A DNA stretch of 64,000 nucleotides from Megaustenia siamemsis (GCA_032433765.1 JAVIAB010000047.1:10809387-10873386); one strand, 5' to 3'. Numbered from the stretch's first letter, positions 23,838 through 32,955 are shown. Numbers and translations: made by a program. The notes: generated by a model not told the origin, from the letters alone.

Positions 23838-24160
23838 AGTTAGGAGGCAAGTGCAGAAACTTAGGAGGTAAGGGCAGAAACCAAAGAGGCAAGGTCAGAA
23901 AACAAGGAGGGAAGGTCAGAAATCTAAGAGGCAAGGGCAGAAACCTAGGAGACAAGGGCAGAAACCTAGGAGGCGAGGTCAGAAACCTAGGAGGCGAGGT
24001 CAGAAACCTAGGAGGCGAGGTCAGAAAACAAGGAGGGAAGGTCAGAAACCTAGGAGACATGGACAGAAAACTAGGAAGCAAAGGCTGAAAACCAAAGAGG
24101 CAAGGTCAGAAATCTAGGAAGCTGCATTAGAAACAAGGAGGGAAGGTAAGAAACCTATCT
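23838..24160. repeat. 21-bp array, outer copy (left arm)
   Basis: About 15 units of AGGAGGCGAGGTCAGAAACCT-like 21-mers (variants GGCAAGG, GACAAGGG, AAGGAGGGAAGG). Seven codons long; no gene. Mirrored at 27455-27770. Confidence 0.9.
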
Positions 24161-24309
24161 ACTTCCATACTGATACTAGTTAGACACATCGATCAGATAG
24201 TTACATCCAAATCGCAAACATTTTACCCCAGAACACAAAAATTTAGGGTCATACTCAAAAAGTCGACCTAAAAATCCCAAAAGCTACTCACATAGTCATA
24301 CTAGTTAGA

Positions 24310-24480
24310 CACAAGAGCAGGAAGGCTCCAATGTCACGTTGACATCAAATCTAGCGTCGCAAATATCGTCGTTATCGAGAGATTCGTAGCGAATCCAGAC
24401 ATCACCCTCTATTACATTGAATAATTTAGCGGAAATTGTATCTCCACCAGTGCGATCTCATACTGCGTCGAAAATTGCCT
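24310..24480 (-). pseudogene. probable Polinton capsid-gene 3' fragment (left arm)
   Basis: Minus-strand frame encoding QYEIALVEIQFPLNYFNVIE, then GDVWIRYESLDNDDICDARF and a DVNVTLEPSC-type end. The E(I/V)AL.EIQ.P..(Y/W)(F/Y)NV pattern is, from memory of the families, typical of structural proteins linked to Polintons (minor capsid type). Only part of the gene is present, bordered by the 22-bp array. Identity is tentative. Confidence 0.5.
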
Positions 24481-24965
24481 CCAGCGTTCTCTAACATTGC
24501 TCTTCTTAACATTGCCTCGATCGTTCTTTACATTACCTCCAGCGTTCTCTAACATTGCTTCGATCGTTCGTTAACATTGCCTCCAGCGTTCTCTAACATT
24601 GCCTCCAGCGTTCTCTAACATTGCCTCCAGCGTTCTCTAACATTGCCTCCAGCGTTCTCTAACATTGCCTCCAGCGTTCTCTAACATTGCCTCCATCGTT
24701 CTATAACATTGCCTCCAGCGTTCTCTAACATTGCCTCGATCGTTCGTTAACATTGCCTCCAGCGTTCTCTAACATTGCCTCCAGCGTTCTCTAACATTGC
24801 CTCCAGCGTTCTCTAACATTGCCTCCAGCGTTCTCTAACATTGCCTCCAGCGTTCTATAACATTGCCTCCAGCGTTCTCTAACATTGCCTCCAGCGTTCT
24901 CTAACATTGCCTCGATCGTTCGTTAACATTGCCTCCAGCGTTCTTTAACATTGCCTCCAGTGTTC
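24481..24965. repeat. 22-bp minisatellite (left arm), about 22 units
   Basis: Units GCCTCCAGCGTTCTCTAACA plus TT, with a variant GCCTCGATCGTTCGTTAACA plus TT recurring at intervals. Same unit order as in the right arm. Confidence 0.95.
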
Positions 24966-25390
24966 TCTTCACAAGTTTCGTAAGGGAAACATTTGTCGTA
25001 CTGGGAGAAAAACTCGTTTACCCTATCCATTTTAACGACCCCTTCTAATGATGACTCGCTGAGTGCCAAGTACAGACTATCTGTATCCATTTCACAGAGT
25101 CGAAAGTCGGACCTCTCTACGAATCTATCCAGGAAGTCATAGTAAAATTCCAACATTCCCAATTTGGTGTACTGGTAGACGAAAAAACCAAGCTGTGAAG
25201 GAAGATCCCACAGGATACTTCGATTTCCAAGCGACACCTCATACAGGTCTTCACCAATAGGCGTCATGGTTTTAAACAGGGGGTTAATTACCAACTTTGT
25301 TGTATTGGCCCCTCTTTAACATAGGTCACGTTCACATGTTTCCCCAAATTCGTCAAGGTCTTCCCATAGGCCGAGAAAATATTACCACCA
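24923..25390 (-). pseudogene. family-B DNA polymerase fragment (left arm)
   Basis: Frame 25294-24923 encodes LVINPLFKTMTPIGEDLYEV, FVYQYTKLGMLEFYYDFLDR and CEMDTDSLYLALSES. DTDS is the family-B polymerase motif C (two metal-binding Asp); the helix before it (QLGFFVYQYTKLGMLEFYYD) is typical of protein-primed type-B polymerases. Upstream, past a 1-bp deletion (G4 instead of G5 near 25311), the motif B block SAYGKTLTN continues. Exonuclease, motif A and C-terminus are missing. Polintons encode such a pPolB. Confidence 0.85.
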
Positions 25391-25399
25391 GATCACAAA

Positions 25400-25512
25400 A
25401 ATGTAGGCAGAAACCTAGGAGGCAAGGTCAGAAACCTAGGAGACAAGGTCAGAAACATAGGAGGCAAGGGCAGAAACCTAAGAGGCAAGGGCAGAAACCT
25501 AAGAGGCAATGA
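25400..25512. repeat. 21-bp array, inner copy (left arm)
   Basis: About five units of AGGAGGCAAGGTCAGAAACCT, the same unit as the outer 21-bp array, here between the polymerase fragment and the LINE fragment. Confidence 0.9.
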
Positions 25513-25612
25513 TGGGGGCTATTCCTAACTTTCTTCTCAGTTCTTCATTTCTGAGCTTATCTCTCAGACTGTTTCCTGTCATTCGTCTAACACATTTCAT
25601 CTCTGAGATCAC
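25513..25612 (-). mobile_element. LINE family D fragment inside left arm
   Basis: Reverse complement of GAAATGTGTTAGACGAATGA, ACAGTCTGAGAGATAAG and GCTAGGAATAGCCCCC-like sequence, the same coding segment (EMKCVRRMTGNSLRDK) seen in LINE D at 38880, 51530 and 61020. About 95 bp, no TSD visible. Confidence 0.88.
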
Positions 25613-25736
25613 AAAAATTTAGGCACATACTCAAAAAGTCGACCTCAAAACCATAAAAAGCTACTCCCACATTCATCTAAAAGTTACACCAAAACCGCAC
25701 CAGATTTGCACCGTGCAAAAACATGCACAAGTTTGA

Positions 25737-25875
25737 AGGGGCGTAACAATCAGCCTTCGTAAGGGGCGTAACAATCAGCCTTCGTAAGGGGCGTATCAAT
25801 CATAAAAGTGATTATCAAAGTAAATTTTTGGTATGGGGATGTCTATTGGTGCATTGTGCCAAACTGGTGCGCGTG
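25737..25875. other. palindrome spacer (loop), 139 bp
   Basis: The only single-copy part of the element. It contains about 2.5 direct copies of a 25-bp unit (AGGGGCGTAACAATCAGCCT plus TCGTA), then GTATGGGGATGTCTATTGGTG and GCACC/GGTGC words resembling those near the outer ends. No coding potential. Confidence 0.85.
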
Positions 25876-26005
25876 TCAAACTTGTGCATGTTTTTGCACG
25901 GTGCAAATCTGGTGCGGTTTTGGTGTAACTTTTAGATGAATGTGGGAGTAGCTTTTTATGGTTTTGAGGTCGACTTTTTGAGTATGTGCCTAAATTTTTG
26001 TGATC

Positions 26006-26102
26006 TCAGAGATGAAATGTGTTAGACGAATGACAGGAAACAGTCTGAGAGATAAGCTCAGAAATGAAGAACTGAGAAGAAAGTTAGGAATAGCCCCCAT
26101 CA
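26006..26102 (+). mobile_element. LINE family D fragment inside right arm
   Basis: Mirror copy; encodes MKCVRRMTGNSLRDKLRNEE and LRRKLGIAP. Shows that the LINE segment was present before the arms were duplicated or was homogenised with them. Confidence 0.88.
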
Positions 26103-26105
26103 TTG

Positions 26106-26216
26106 CCTCTTAGGTTTCTGCCCTTGCCTCTTAGGTTTCTGCCCTTGCCTCCTATGTTTCTGACCTTGTCTCCTAGGTTTCTGACCTTGCCTCCTAGGTT
26201 TCTGCCTACATTTTTG
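26106..26216. repeat. 21-bp array, inner copy (right arm)
   Basis: Mirror of 25400-25512. Confidence 0.9.
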
Positions 26217-26712
26217 TGATCTGGTGGTAATATTTTTCTCGGCCTATGGGAAGACCTTGACGAATTTGGGGAAACATGTGAACGTGACCTATGTTAAAGA
26301 GGGGGCCAATACAACAAAGTTGGTAATTAACCCCCTGTTTAAAACCATGACGCCTATTGGTGAAGACCTGTATGAGGTGTCGCTTGGAAATCGAAGTATC
26401 CTGTGGGATCTTCCTTCACAGCTTGGTTTTTTCGTCTACCAGTACACCAAATTGGGAATGTTGGAATTTTACTATGACTTCCTGGATAGATTCGTAGAGA
26501 GGTCCGACTTTCGACTCTGTGAAATGGATACAGATAGTCTGTACTTGGCACTCAGCGAGTCATCATTAGAAGGGGTCGTTAAAATGGATAGGGTAAACGA
26601 GTTTTTCTCCCAGTACGACAAATGTTTCCTTACGAAACTTGTGAAGAGAACACTGGAGGCAATGTTAAAGAACGCTGGAGGCAATGTTAACGAACGATCG
26701 AGGCAATGTTAG
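26190..26712 (+). pseudogene. family-B DNA polymerase fragment (right arm)
   Basis: Continuous frame from 26224: FSAYGKTLTNLGKHVNVTYV (motif B, K..NS.YG region with N replaced by F at the array junction), VINPLFKTMTP, LGFFVYQYTKLGMLEFYYDF and CEMDTDSLYLALSES (motif C). After SQYDKCF the frame runs into the 22-bp array and ends. About 150 of the roughly 1000 residues expected for a Polinton polymerase remain, so it is non-functional. Confidence 0.87.
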
Positions 26713-27130
26713 AGAACGCTGGAGGCAATGTTTAGAGAACGCTGGAGGCAATGTTATAGAACGCTGGAGGCAATGTTAGAGAACGCTGGAGGCAATGTTA
26801 GAGAACGCTGGAGGCAATGTTAGAGAACGCTGGAGGCAATGTTAGAGAACGCTGGAGGCAATGTTAACGAACGATCGAGGCAATGTTAGAGAACGCTGGA
26901 GGCAATGTTATAGAACGATGGAGGCAATGTTAGAGAACGCTGGAGGCAATGTTAGAGAACGCTGGAGGCAATGTTAGAGAACGCTGGAGCAATGTTAGAG
27001 AACGCTGGAGGCAATGTTAGAGAACGCTGGAGGCAATGTTAACGAACGATCGAAGCAATGTTAGAGAACGCTGGAGGTAATGTTAAAGAACGATCGAGGC
27101 AATGTTAGAGAACGCTGGAGGCAATTTTCG
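26650..27130. repeat. 22-bp minisatellite (right arm), about 22 units
   Basis: Reverse complement of the left array, same number and order of variant units. It starts within the polymerase frame, whose ENTGGNV codons match one repeat unit (GGAGGCAATGTTAAAGAACG), so the array probably grew from polymerase coding sequence. Confidence 0.95.
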
Positions 27131-27295
27131 ACGCAGTATGAGATCGCACTGGTGGAGATACAATTTCCGCTAAATTATTTCAATGTAATAGAGGGTGATG
27201 TCTGGATTCGCTACGAATCTCTCGATAACGACGATATTTGCGACGCTAGATTTGATGTCAACGTGACATTGGAGCCTTCCTGCTCTTGTGTCTAA
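27120..27295 (+). pseudogene. probable Polinton capsid-gene 3' fragment (right arm)
   Basis: Mirror copy: FSTQYEIALVEIQFPLNYFN through DARFDVNVTLEPSCSCV and a stop at 27293. The frame enters from the 22-bp array. See the left-arm copy for the reasoning. Confidence 0.5.
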
Positions 27296-27454
27296 CTAGT
27301 ATGACTATGTGAGTAGCTTTTGGGATTTTTAGGTCGACTTTTTGAGTATGACCCTAAATTTTTGTGTTCTGGGGTAAAATGTTTGCGATTTGGATGTAAC
27401 TATCTGATCGATGTGTCTAACTAGTATCAGTATGGAAGTAGATAGGTTTCTTAC

Positions 27455-27770
27455 CTTCCCTCCTTGTTTTCTAATGCAGCTTCCTAGATTTCTGACCTTG
27501 CCTCTTTGGTTTTCAGCCTTTGCTTCCTAGTTTTCTGTCCATGTCTCCTAGGTTTCTGACCTTCCCTCCTTGTTTTCTGACCTCGCCTCCTAGGTTTCTG
27601 ACCTCGCCTCCTAGGTTTCTGACCTCGCCTCCTAGGTTTCTGCCCTTGTCTCCTAGGTTTCTGCCCTTGCCTCTTAGATTTCTGACCTTCCCTCCTTGTT
27701 TTCTGACCTTGCCTCTTTGGTTTCTGCCCTTACCTCCTAAGTTTCTGCACTTGCCTCCTAACTTTGATTT
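27455..27770. repeat. 21-bp array, outer copy (right arm)
   Basis: Reverse complement of the left-arm array (units GGTTTCTGACCTCGCCTCCT), same order of variants. Confidence 0.9.
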
Positions 27771-28039
27771 ACCGGATTATATTTAAACTAGTCGGATGTG
27801 AGACTTCGTGTTATAAGCGCGCTTGATTCACGGACGTTTATTTTTCATAGTACTGTTCAGTCTAGCGGTCTGTGTTGTAGTGGAATATTTTACGGTTTTA
27901 GGTCGACTTTTTTAATATGAGCCTATTTTGTTTTGGTTTATCATGAATGTGAGAGAGACAGAGCGAGAGAGAGAGAAAGAGAGAGAGTGAGAGAGAGAGA
28001 GAGAGAATTTCGCTTGTTGATACTTTGTGTGGGTTGATG

Positions 28040-28210
28040 ATAGGACATGCAGGGATGATGAGTTTGTCTCCAACTTTTTGAATTTTCGGTGTGTAGAATG
28101 ACCCCTCTATCTCATCGCCCTTATCGTCTTTCAACACATATGTAACGGGGTTTGTTTCATTTACTCGACTGATGGAAAACAGTTCCTCCGTCCAAGCCGG
28201 AAGGTTTGAT
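28040..28210 (-). pseudogene. Polinton integrase C-terminal fragment (right arm)
   Basis: Mirror copy of the 23390-23560 fragment with the same residues (ELFSISRVNETNPVTYVLKD and EGSFYTPKIQKV), again lacking the catalytic core. Confidence 0.75.
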
Positions 28211-28411
28211 GTTGAGGGTGGCACATGATGATGATAGGACATGAAGGTTTGATGATGGTGTTGAGGGTGGCACATGATGATAGGACATGAAGGGCTGGTG
28301 TTGGGGGTGGCGCATGATGATGATAGTGTTGAGGGTGGCACATGATGATGATGTGTCAATTTGTGTGGCTTGGTGATGATTTTTATTTGACTTGAGTTAG
28401 CTTGGATATGC

Positions 28412-28457
<46 letters not shown>

Positions 28458-28820
28458 GGGTGGCACATGATGATGATAGTGTTGAGGGTGGCCTATGATG
28501 ATGATGTGTCAATTTGTGTGGCTTGGTGATGATTTTTATTTTACTTGAGTTAGCTTGGATATGCGATAGAGAAAGAGAGAGAGAGAGAGTCACTATTTAA
28601 TGGTAGGGCACAAGATGATGATGGGATATGAAGGTTTGATGATGGTGTTGGGGTGGCGCATGATGATGATAGTGTTGAGGGTGGCACATGATGATGATAG
28701 TGTTGAGGGTGGCACATGATGATGATAGGCCATGAAGGGGTTGATACTTTGTGTGGCTTGATGATGATAGGACATGAAGGGTGATGGTGTTGAGGGTGGC
28801 ACATGATGATGATAGGACAT
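28211..28820. repeat. mirrored GAGGGTGGCACATGATGATG repeat block with GA runs (right arm)
   Basis: Reverse complement of 22793-23390 with small length differences in the (GA)n runs (28415-28454, 28566-28590; also 27950-28007). Non-coding. Confidence 0.85.
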
Positions 28821-28839
28821 GAAGGCAGAGGGGTAGTTC

Positions 28840-29167
28840 CATTGTCTATAGATGGCGTTAAGGCAGTCTCGAAAACGCTTATGCTAACATCAACTACACG
28901 CCCTTTTTTGTTAACCAAGGGGACCTCACTCTTGTTAATCAGACGACAGCTCCGGCAGCCAGTGTGGCTGCCCAGGATGTTTCAGCAAAGTCACCGATTA
29001 CCTATTCCAGCTTTGATCAAGGTTTTGTCAAAATGGAGGGCGGTTGTGTTTTGAAGGCTAATGAAACTTCCTATGCACCCGTGTTTGATAGACATTTAAA
29101 CAAACAGTACCACCAAAACAGGAGGAGGAAACCCAGACGCTTAAAATTATCAACGACCGGACAGTAA
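28840..29167 (+). pseudogene. Polinton-associated ORF fragment, unassigned (right arm)
   Basis: Mirror of 22441-22790. The frame 28964-29167 carries AAQDVSAKSPITYSSFDQGF through FDRHLNKQYHQNRRRKPRRL; a 1-bp indel changes the residues after FDRHL relative to the left arm. Upstream residues (FVNQGDLTLVNQ) are in frame without a start codon. Confidence 0.5.
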
Positions 29168-29557
29168 TATATATGATGTATTAATAAAATTGTGAAATAT
29201 AGAATTTTGTTTTGCTTTACATTGAATGAGAAAGAGCGAGCGTCACTATTTAATATTAGCACACCTTACTACACGACACATGATGATGTTGGTAGCGATA
29301 ACACACACGACCACTTTATATTTTACTATTTTTAACATAAGTCCGTTTTCTTTTCAATCGGGGTTCTACCTGAGTTGGCTAACGGAATTTAAAATACTCT
29401 TTCACAATTTCTAACACACAGCGAGCGACGATCACCGGACACGGATTAGCACCGAGTCTCTATTGAATTTACCTGCGGTTAAGCTCTCAGAAACACAGGA
29501 GACCGTTCGACAAAACTAACCTTTCAATGTTATTGCTTGTCAGCATTTTTTTTTTAC

Positions 29558-29612
29558 ATGTTGCCTGGCCTGTCACGTAGTAGACCCGTGTTCGAATCCT
29601 GAAGGGAGACTG
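29558..29612 (+). other. tRNA-Asp-like 3' half (right arm)
   Basis: Mirror copy of the left-arm sequence: CTGTCACGTAGTAGACCCG then GTTCGAATCC. Same caveats. Confidence 0.35.
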
Positions 29613-30542
29613 TTTTTTTTTTATTTTTTTATTTTTTTATTTTTAATAATTCTGAGTTTACTTTCACAATACATATTTTTTTAAATAATTCTGAATTTTT
29701 ATTTATCACATACTCTTTTAAAATACTCTTTCACAAATAACACACAGCGAGGCGATCACCGGACACGGATTAGAGTCTCTATTGAATTTACCTGCGGCTA
29801 ACCTTTCAACGTCCATTGCTTGTCGCCTCCTGTCACGCAGTCCCAATTACCAGTATTTTAAATAACAACAATACCACCCCTAGTTACATGCCTCTACCTA
29901 ACTCTAAACACGGAGCCTAACAATGACCGTCAGCATATTTTCCTAACAATGACCACGATTCCTTGTAAGCGATTCTAACAATAGCATTCCTCAAGTACCA
30001 CTAGCCCAGTCAACAAAAGCTGCCATGTCATTCCAGTTTACAGTTTTCCGTCAGTATTTACAGCTTATTTTTTTCATAGTTTTTATTATTTCGCCTTTTT
30101 TTAAAATCAGTTTTATCACATTTAACTATATTTCTTAACGTTTTTAATAATTCTGAATTTTTATTTATCACATACTCTTTTAAAATACTCTTTCATTTTC
30201 ATCTAACACGAGCGAGGCGACACAAATATACTCTTTCACAAATAACACACAGCGAGAGGCGATCACCGGAGCGCGATCACCGGATTAGCACACGATCTTT
30301 TGAATTTACCTGAGTTAAGCTCTCAGTGATTCGACAAACTGACGAACACCAAAAAATTTTTCCCAAAATTTTTCCCCCCAAAAAAATTATGAAGTTCGAA
30401 AAAATCGCGAATTCGAAAAAATAATTTTTTTTTTTTTGGCACCGTTTTGGTGCAAAGTCGGTGCAAAGTCGGTGCCAAATCTATTGTATTTCGGTGCATG
30501 TTATTCCACTTTTCTGTTGAGTTCACAGCCACCATCACTACT

Positions 30543-31423
30543 GGCGTGGTATTACATTGCTCTCTATACTATGATAACTGGCGTGGTATTACATTGCTCT
30601 CTATACTATGATAACTGGCGTGGTATTACATTGCTCTCTATACTATGATAACTGGCGTGGTATTACATTGCTCTCTATACTATGATAACTGGCGTGGTAT
30701 TACATTGCTCTATACTATGATAACTGGCGTGGTATTGCATTGCTCTCTATACTATGATAACTGGCGTGGTATTACATTGCTCTCTATACTATGATAACTG
30801 GCGTGGTATTACATTGCTCTATACTATGATAACTGGCGTGGTATTACATTGCTCTCTATACTATGATAACTGGCGTGGTATTACATTGCTCTCTATACTA
30901 TGATAACTGGCGTGGTATTACATTGCTCTCTATACTATGATAACTGGTTGGTATTACATTGCTCTCTATACTATGATAACTGGCGTGGTATTACATTGCT
31001 CTCTATACTATGATAACTGGTTGGTATTACATTGCTCTCTATACTATGATAACTGGCGTGGTATTACATTGCTCTCTATACTATGATAACTGGCGTGGTA
31101 TTACATTGCTCTCTAAACTATGATAACTGGCGTGGTATTACATTGCTCTATACTATGATAACTGGCGTGGTATTACATTGCTCTCTATACTATGATAACT
31201 GGCGTGGTATTACATTGCTCTCTATACTATGATAACTGGCGTGGTGTTACATTGCTCTCTATACTGTGATAACTGGCGTGGTATTACATTGCTCTCTAAA
31301 CTATGATAACTGGCGTGGTATTACATTGCTCTATATACTATGATAACTGGCGTGGTATTACATTGCTCTCTAAACTATGATAACTGGCGTGGTATTACAT
31401 TGCTCTCTATACTATGATAACTC
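30543..31423. repeat. 37-bp minisatellite derived from LINE RT, about 24 units
   Basis: Units of GGCGTGGTATTACATTGCTC followed by TCTATACTATGATAACT. The unit equals the codons for NWRGITLLSIL-D of the LINE G RT. One ancestral 39-bp unit (CTATCTGATAACT, in frame) lies left of the Polinton at 21027-21065; the right array has the 37-bp, frame-breaking version plus 35- and 33-bp variants. The Polinton sits inside the second unit. Confidence 0.95.
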
Positions 31424-31900
31424 TTCTCCGGTAAGAAAGTAGAAAGACTGAAAATGTCAATAGAAAGTAGATTACACGAAGAACAAGCAGGGTCTACACC
31501 AAATGTGTCTTATACAGAAAATATACTCACACTTAGAAGCATCATAGAAGAAGCATCAGATTACCAACTACAACTCATAGTCAGTTTTGTCTATTTCCAA
31601 AAGGCCTTTGGCAGCTTACAATGCCCTATACTTTGATGGTGGAAACAGCTGCGACATGCCACCATTTTTATTTGGAATCTTATTTGACTGGCTGATCCGC
31701 AAATATTCAAAAGACGCGCATCCGAAAGTCAAATTGGTCAACAATGAGATTCTGTAATATATCGACCTCGCAGACGATACATCCCTTTTTTAGCTCAGGG
31801 CGTGCGGATACCCAGGAAAAGATAAATCGTCTCCGACACTTCACAACAAGTTGGTCTCCAAATCAACACTTCGAAAACGCAAAATAACGACACCACCCGT
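31424..31900 (+). mobile_element. LINE family G, RT 3' portion (right of Polinton)
   Basis: Continuation of the RT after the 37-bp array: KKVERLKMSIESRLHEEQAG (palm entry, RL..EQAGFR type), YTENILTLRSIIEEASDYQL, VYFQKAFGSLQCP (motif A, FxKAFDS type with Gly for Asp), and, after frameshifts, YIDLADDTSLF (motif C, ADD). The order of motifs matches the left portion, confirming one LINE copy split by the array and the Polinton. Confidence 0.85.
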
Positions 31901-32171
31901 GGCCCACTTCCGACCGTTTCTTCCCGTGCCCCTATCATGTCCTTTCATGAAATAATACCTGTTTTATTGTTGTTTCTTTGTGCAGATATATAGATATTGC
32001 ACAAAACAGTTACATAGAAATGTATGCTTACCATATGACGGTTTCAGTACCAATAGATTCAAGTGACAAAATCAATGATTGTTGTTATAAAGGAGAATTA
32101 GTGTTGCCGCAGACATCAAAGATAATCCGTCCATTGAGGATGGGCACTTTTGAAGTTCACCAAACACTTCT
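31901..32171. other. no recognised feature
   Basis: A short open frame (31978-32205) reads into the following repeats. No family recognised; it may be LINE remnant. Confidence 0.35.
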
Positions 32172-32504
32172 CATGTTCGTTTCTCTTATAGACGTCGATA
32201 ATTAAACAGTTCATTGATCGTTTCTCTTATAGACGTTGATAATTAAACAGTTCATTGATCGTTTCTCTTATAGACGTCGATAATTAAACAGTTCATTGAT
32301 CGTTTCTCTTATAGACGTTGATAATTAAACAGTTCATTGATCGTTTCTCTTATAGACGTTGATAATTAAACAGTTCATTGATTGTTTCTCTTATAGTCGT
32401 CGATAATTAAACAGTTCATTGATCGTTTCTCTTATAGACGTTGATAATTAAACAGTTCATTGATCGTTTCTCTTATAGACGTCGATAATTAAACAGTTCA
32501 TTGA
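32172..32504. repeat. 41-bp tandem repeat, about 8 units
   Basis: Unit GTTTCTCTTATAGACGTTGA plus TAATTAAACAGTTCATTGATC. The main variation is GACGTC versus GACGTT. Confidence 0.95.
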
Positions 32505-32955
32505 ATGGAGCAAGTAGTATCTGAGCGCTGTATTCTACAAACATCTGCATCTCTCTGCATGACCACCTAGTCTAGTGCTGTGGCACCCAGTCTAGTGTCG
32601 TAGACTCCCAATACGCCATTTTTATATGTGCCCCCGACCAACTGAAATAACCTGTGGCCCACTGAGGGCGACATGTAGCCCTCCCCCCCCCCCACACACA
32701 CACCTTCCGCCAGATAGAGAAACACTGCTCTAAAGCTCCAGCTCAAGCAAGAAGAAAACACATTTATAGAAAAAGAGAATACACGGCGAAAGGAAAGAGA
32801 GAAAAAAAAATATTTTCTAGGGGGCGCTGTAATTTCCATAGCCAACTATTAGCGAAGGAGACTATTAACCTGTTTGTTAATTAGTTACTAAGAGAGTTAC
32901 TTTATTAGACCCTAATTGATTTAATTTATCAGCTACATAGTGAGTTAGGTTATTA
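32505..32955. other. no gene seen
   Basis: Includes a C-rich/CA-rich run near 32683-32703. Left flank of the Sailor-like transposon. Confidence 0.4.

Larger units (their letters stand above)
21072..25736 (+). repeat. palindrome left arm
   Basis: Perfectly collinear in reverse complement with 25876-30542. Homology starts at AGTAGTGATGGTGGC and ends at GCACAAGTTTGA. The two arms contain the same modules in the same order and nearly the same length (2 bp difference). Confidence 0.95.
21072..30542. mobile_element. Polinton/Maverick-derived palindromic element (9,471 bp)
   Basis: The whole element is an inverted repeat: left arm 21072-25736 (4,665 bp), spacer 25737-25875 (139 bp), right arm 25876-30542 (4,667 bp). 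Ends are AGTAGTGATGG...CCATCACTACT (5'-AG...CT-3', as known for Polintons), flanked by a 6-bp TSD. Each arm carries, from the end inward: a non-coding terminal zone, an unassigned coding fragment, short CAT/ACC-rich repeats with CT runs, an integrase C-terminal fragment, a 21-bp array, a probable capsid-gene 3' end, a 22-bp array, a family-B DNA polymerase fragment, a second 21-bp array and a LINE fragment. No gene is intact. The arms differ mainly by 1-bp indels in homopolymers plus a few substitutions. Family assignment is strong; the palindromic architecture is not a normal Polinton. Confidence 0.9.
25876..30542 (-). repeat. palindrome right arm
   Basis: Reverse complement of the left arm. 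Differences seen: G4 versus G5 in the polymerase frame, an extra T near 29097 relative to the left arm (shifting the ORF end), A/T homopolymer lengths, and a missing base in one 22-bp unit near 26990. Confidence 0.95.

Noticed and set aside
23815..24081. FLTSPPRFL-repeat open frame
   Set aside because: The minus-strand reading of the 21-bp array; identical in both arms and without homology.
24923..26712. Polymerase fragments as bacterial or phage contamination
   Set aside because: They lie inside an element with AG...CT ends and a 6-bp TSD, integrated in an animal LINE; a Polinton source explains them.
21072..30542. Palindrome as a simple inverted pair of two separate Polintons
   Set aside because: There is only one pair of TSDs at the outer ends and no TSD or Polinton terminus at the inner junctions.
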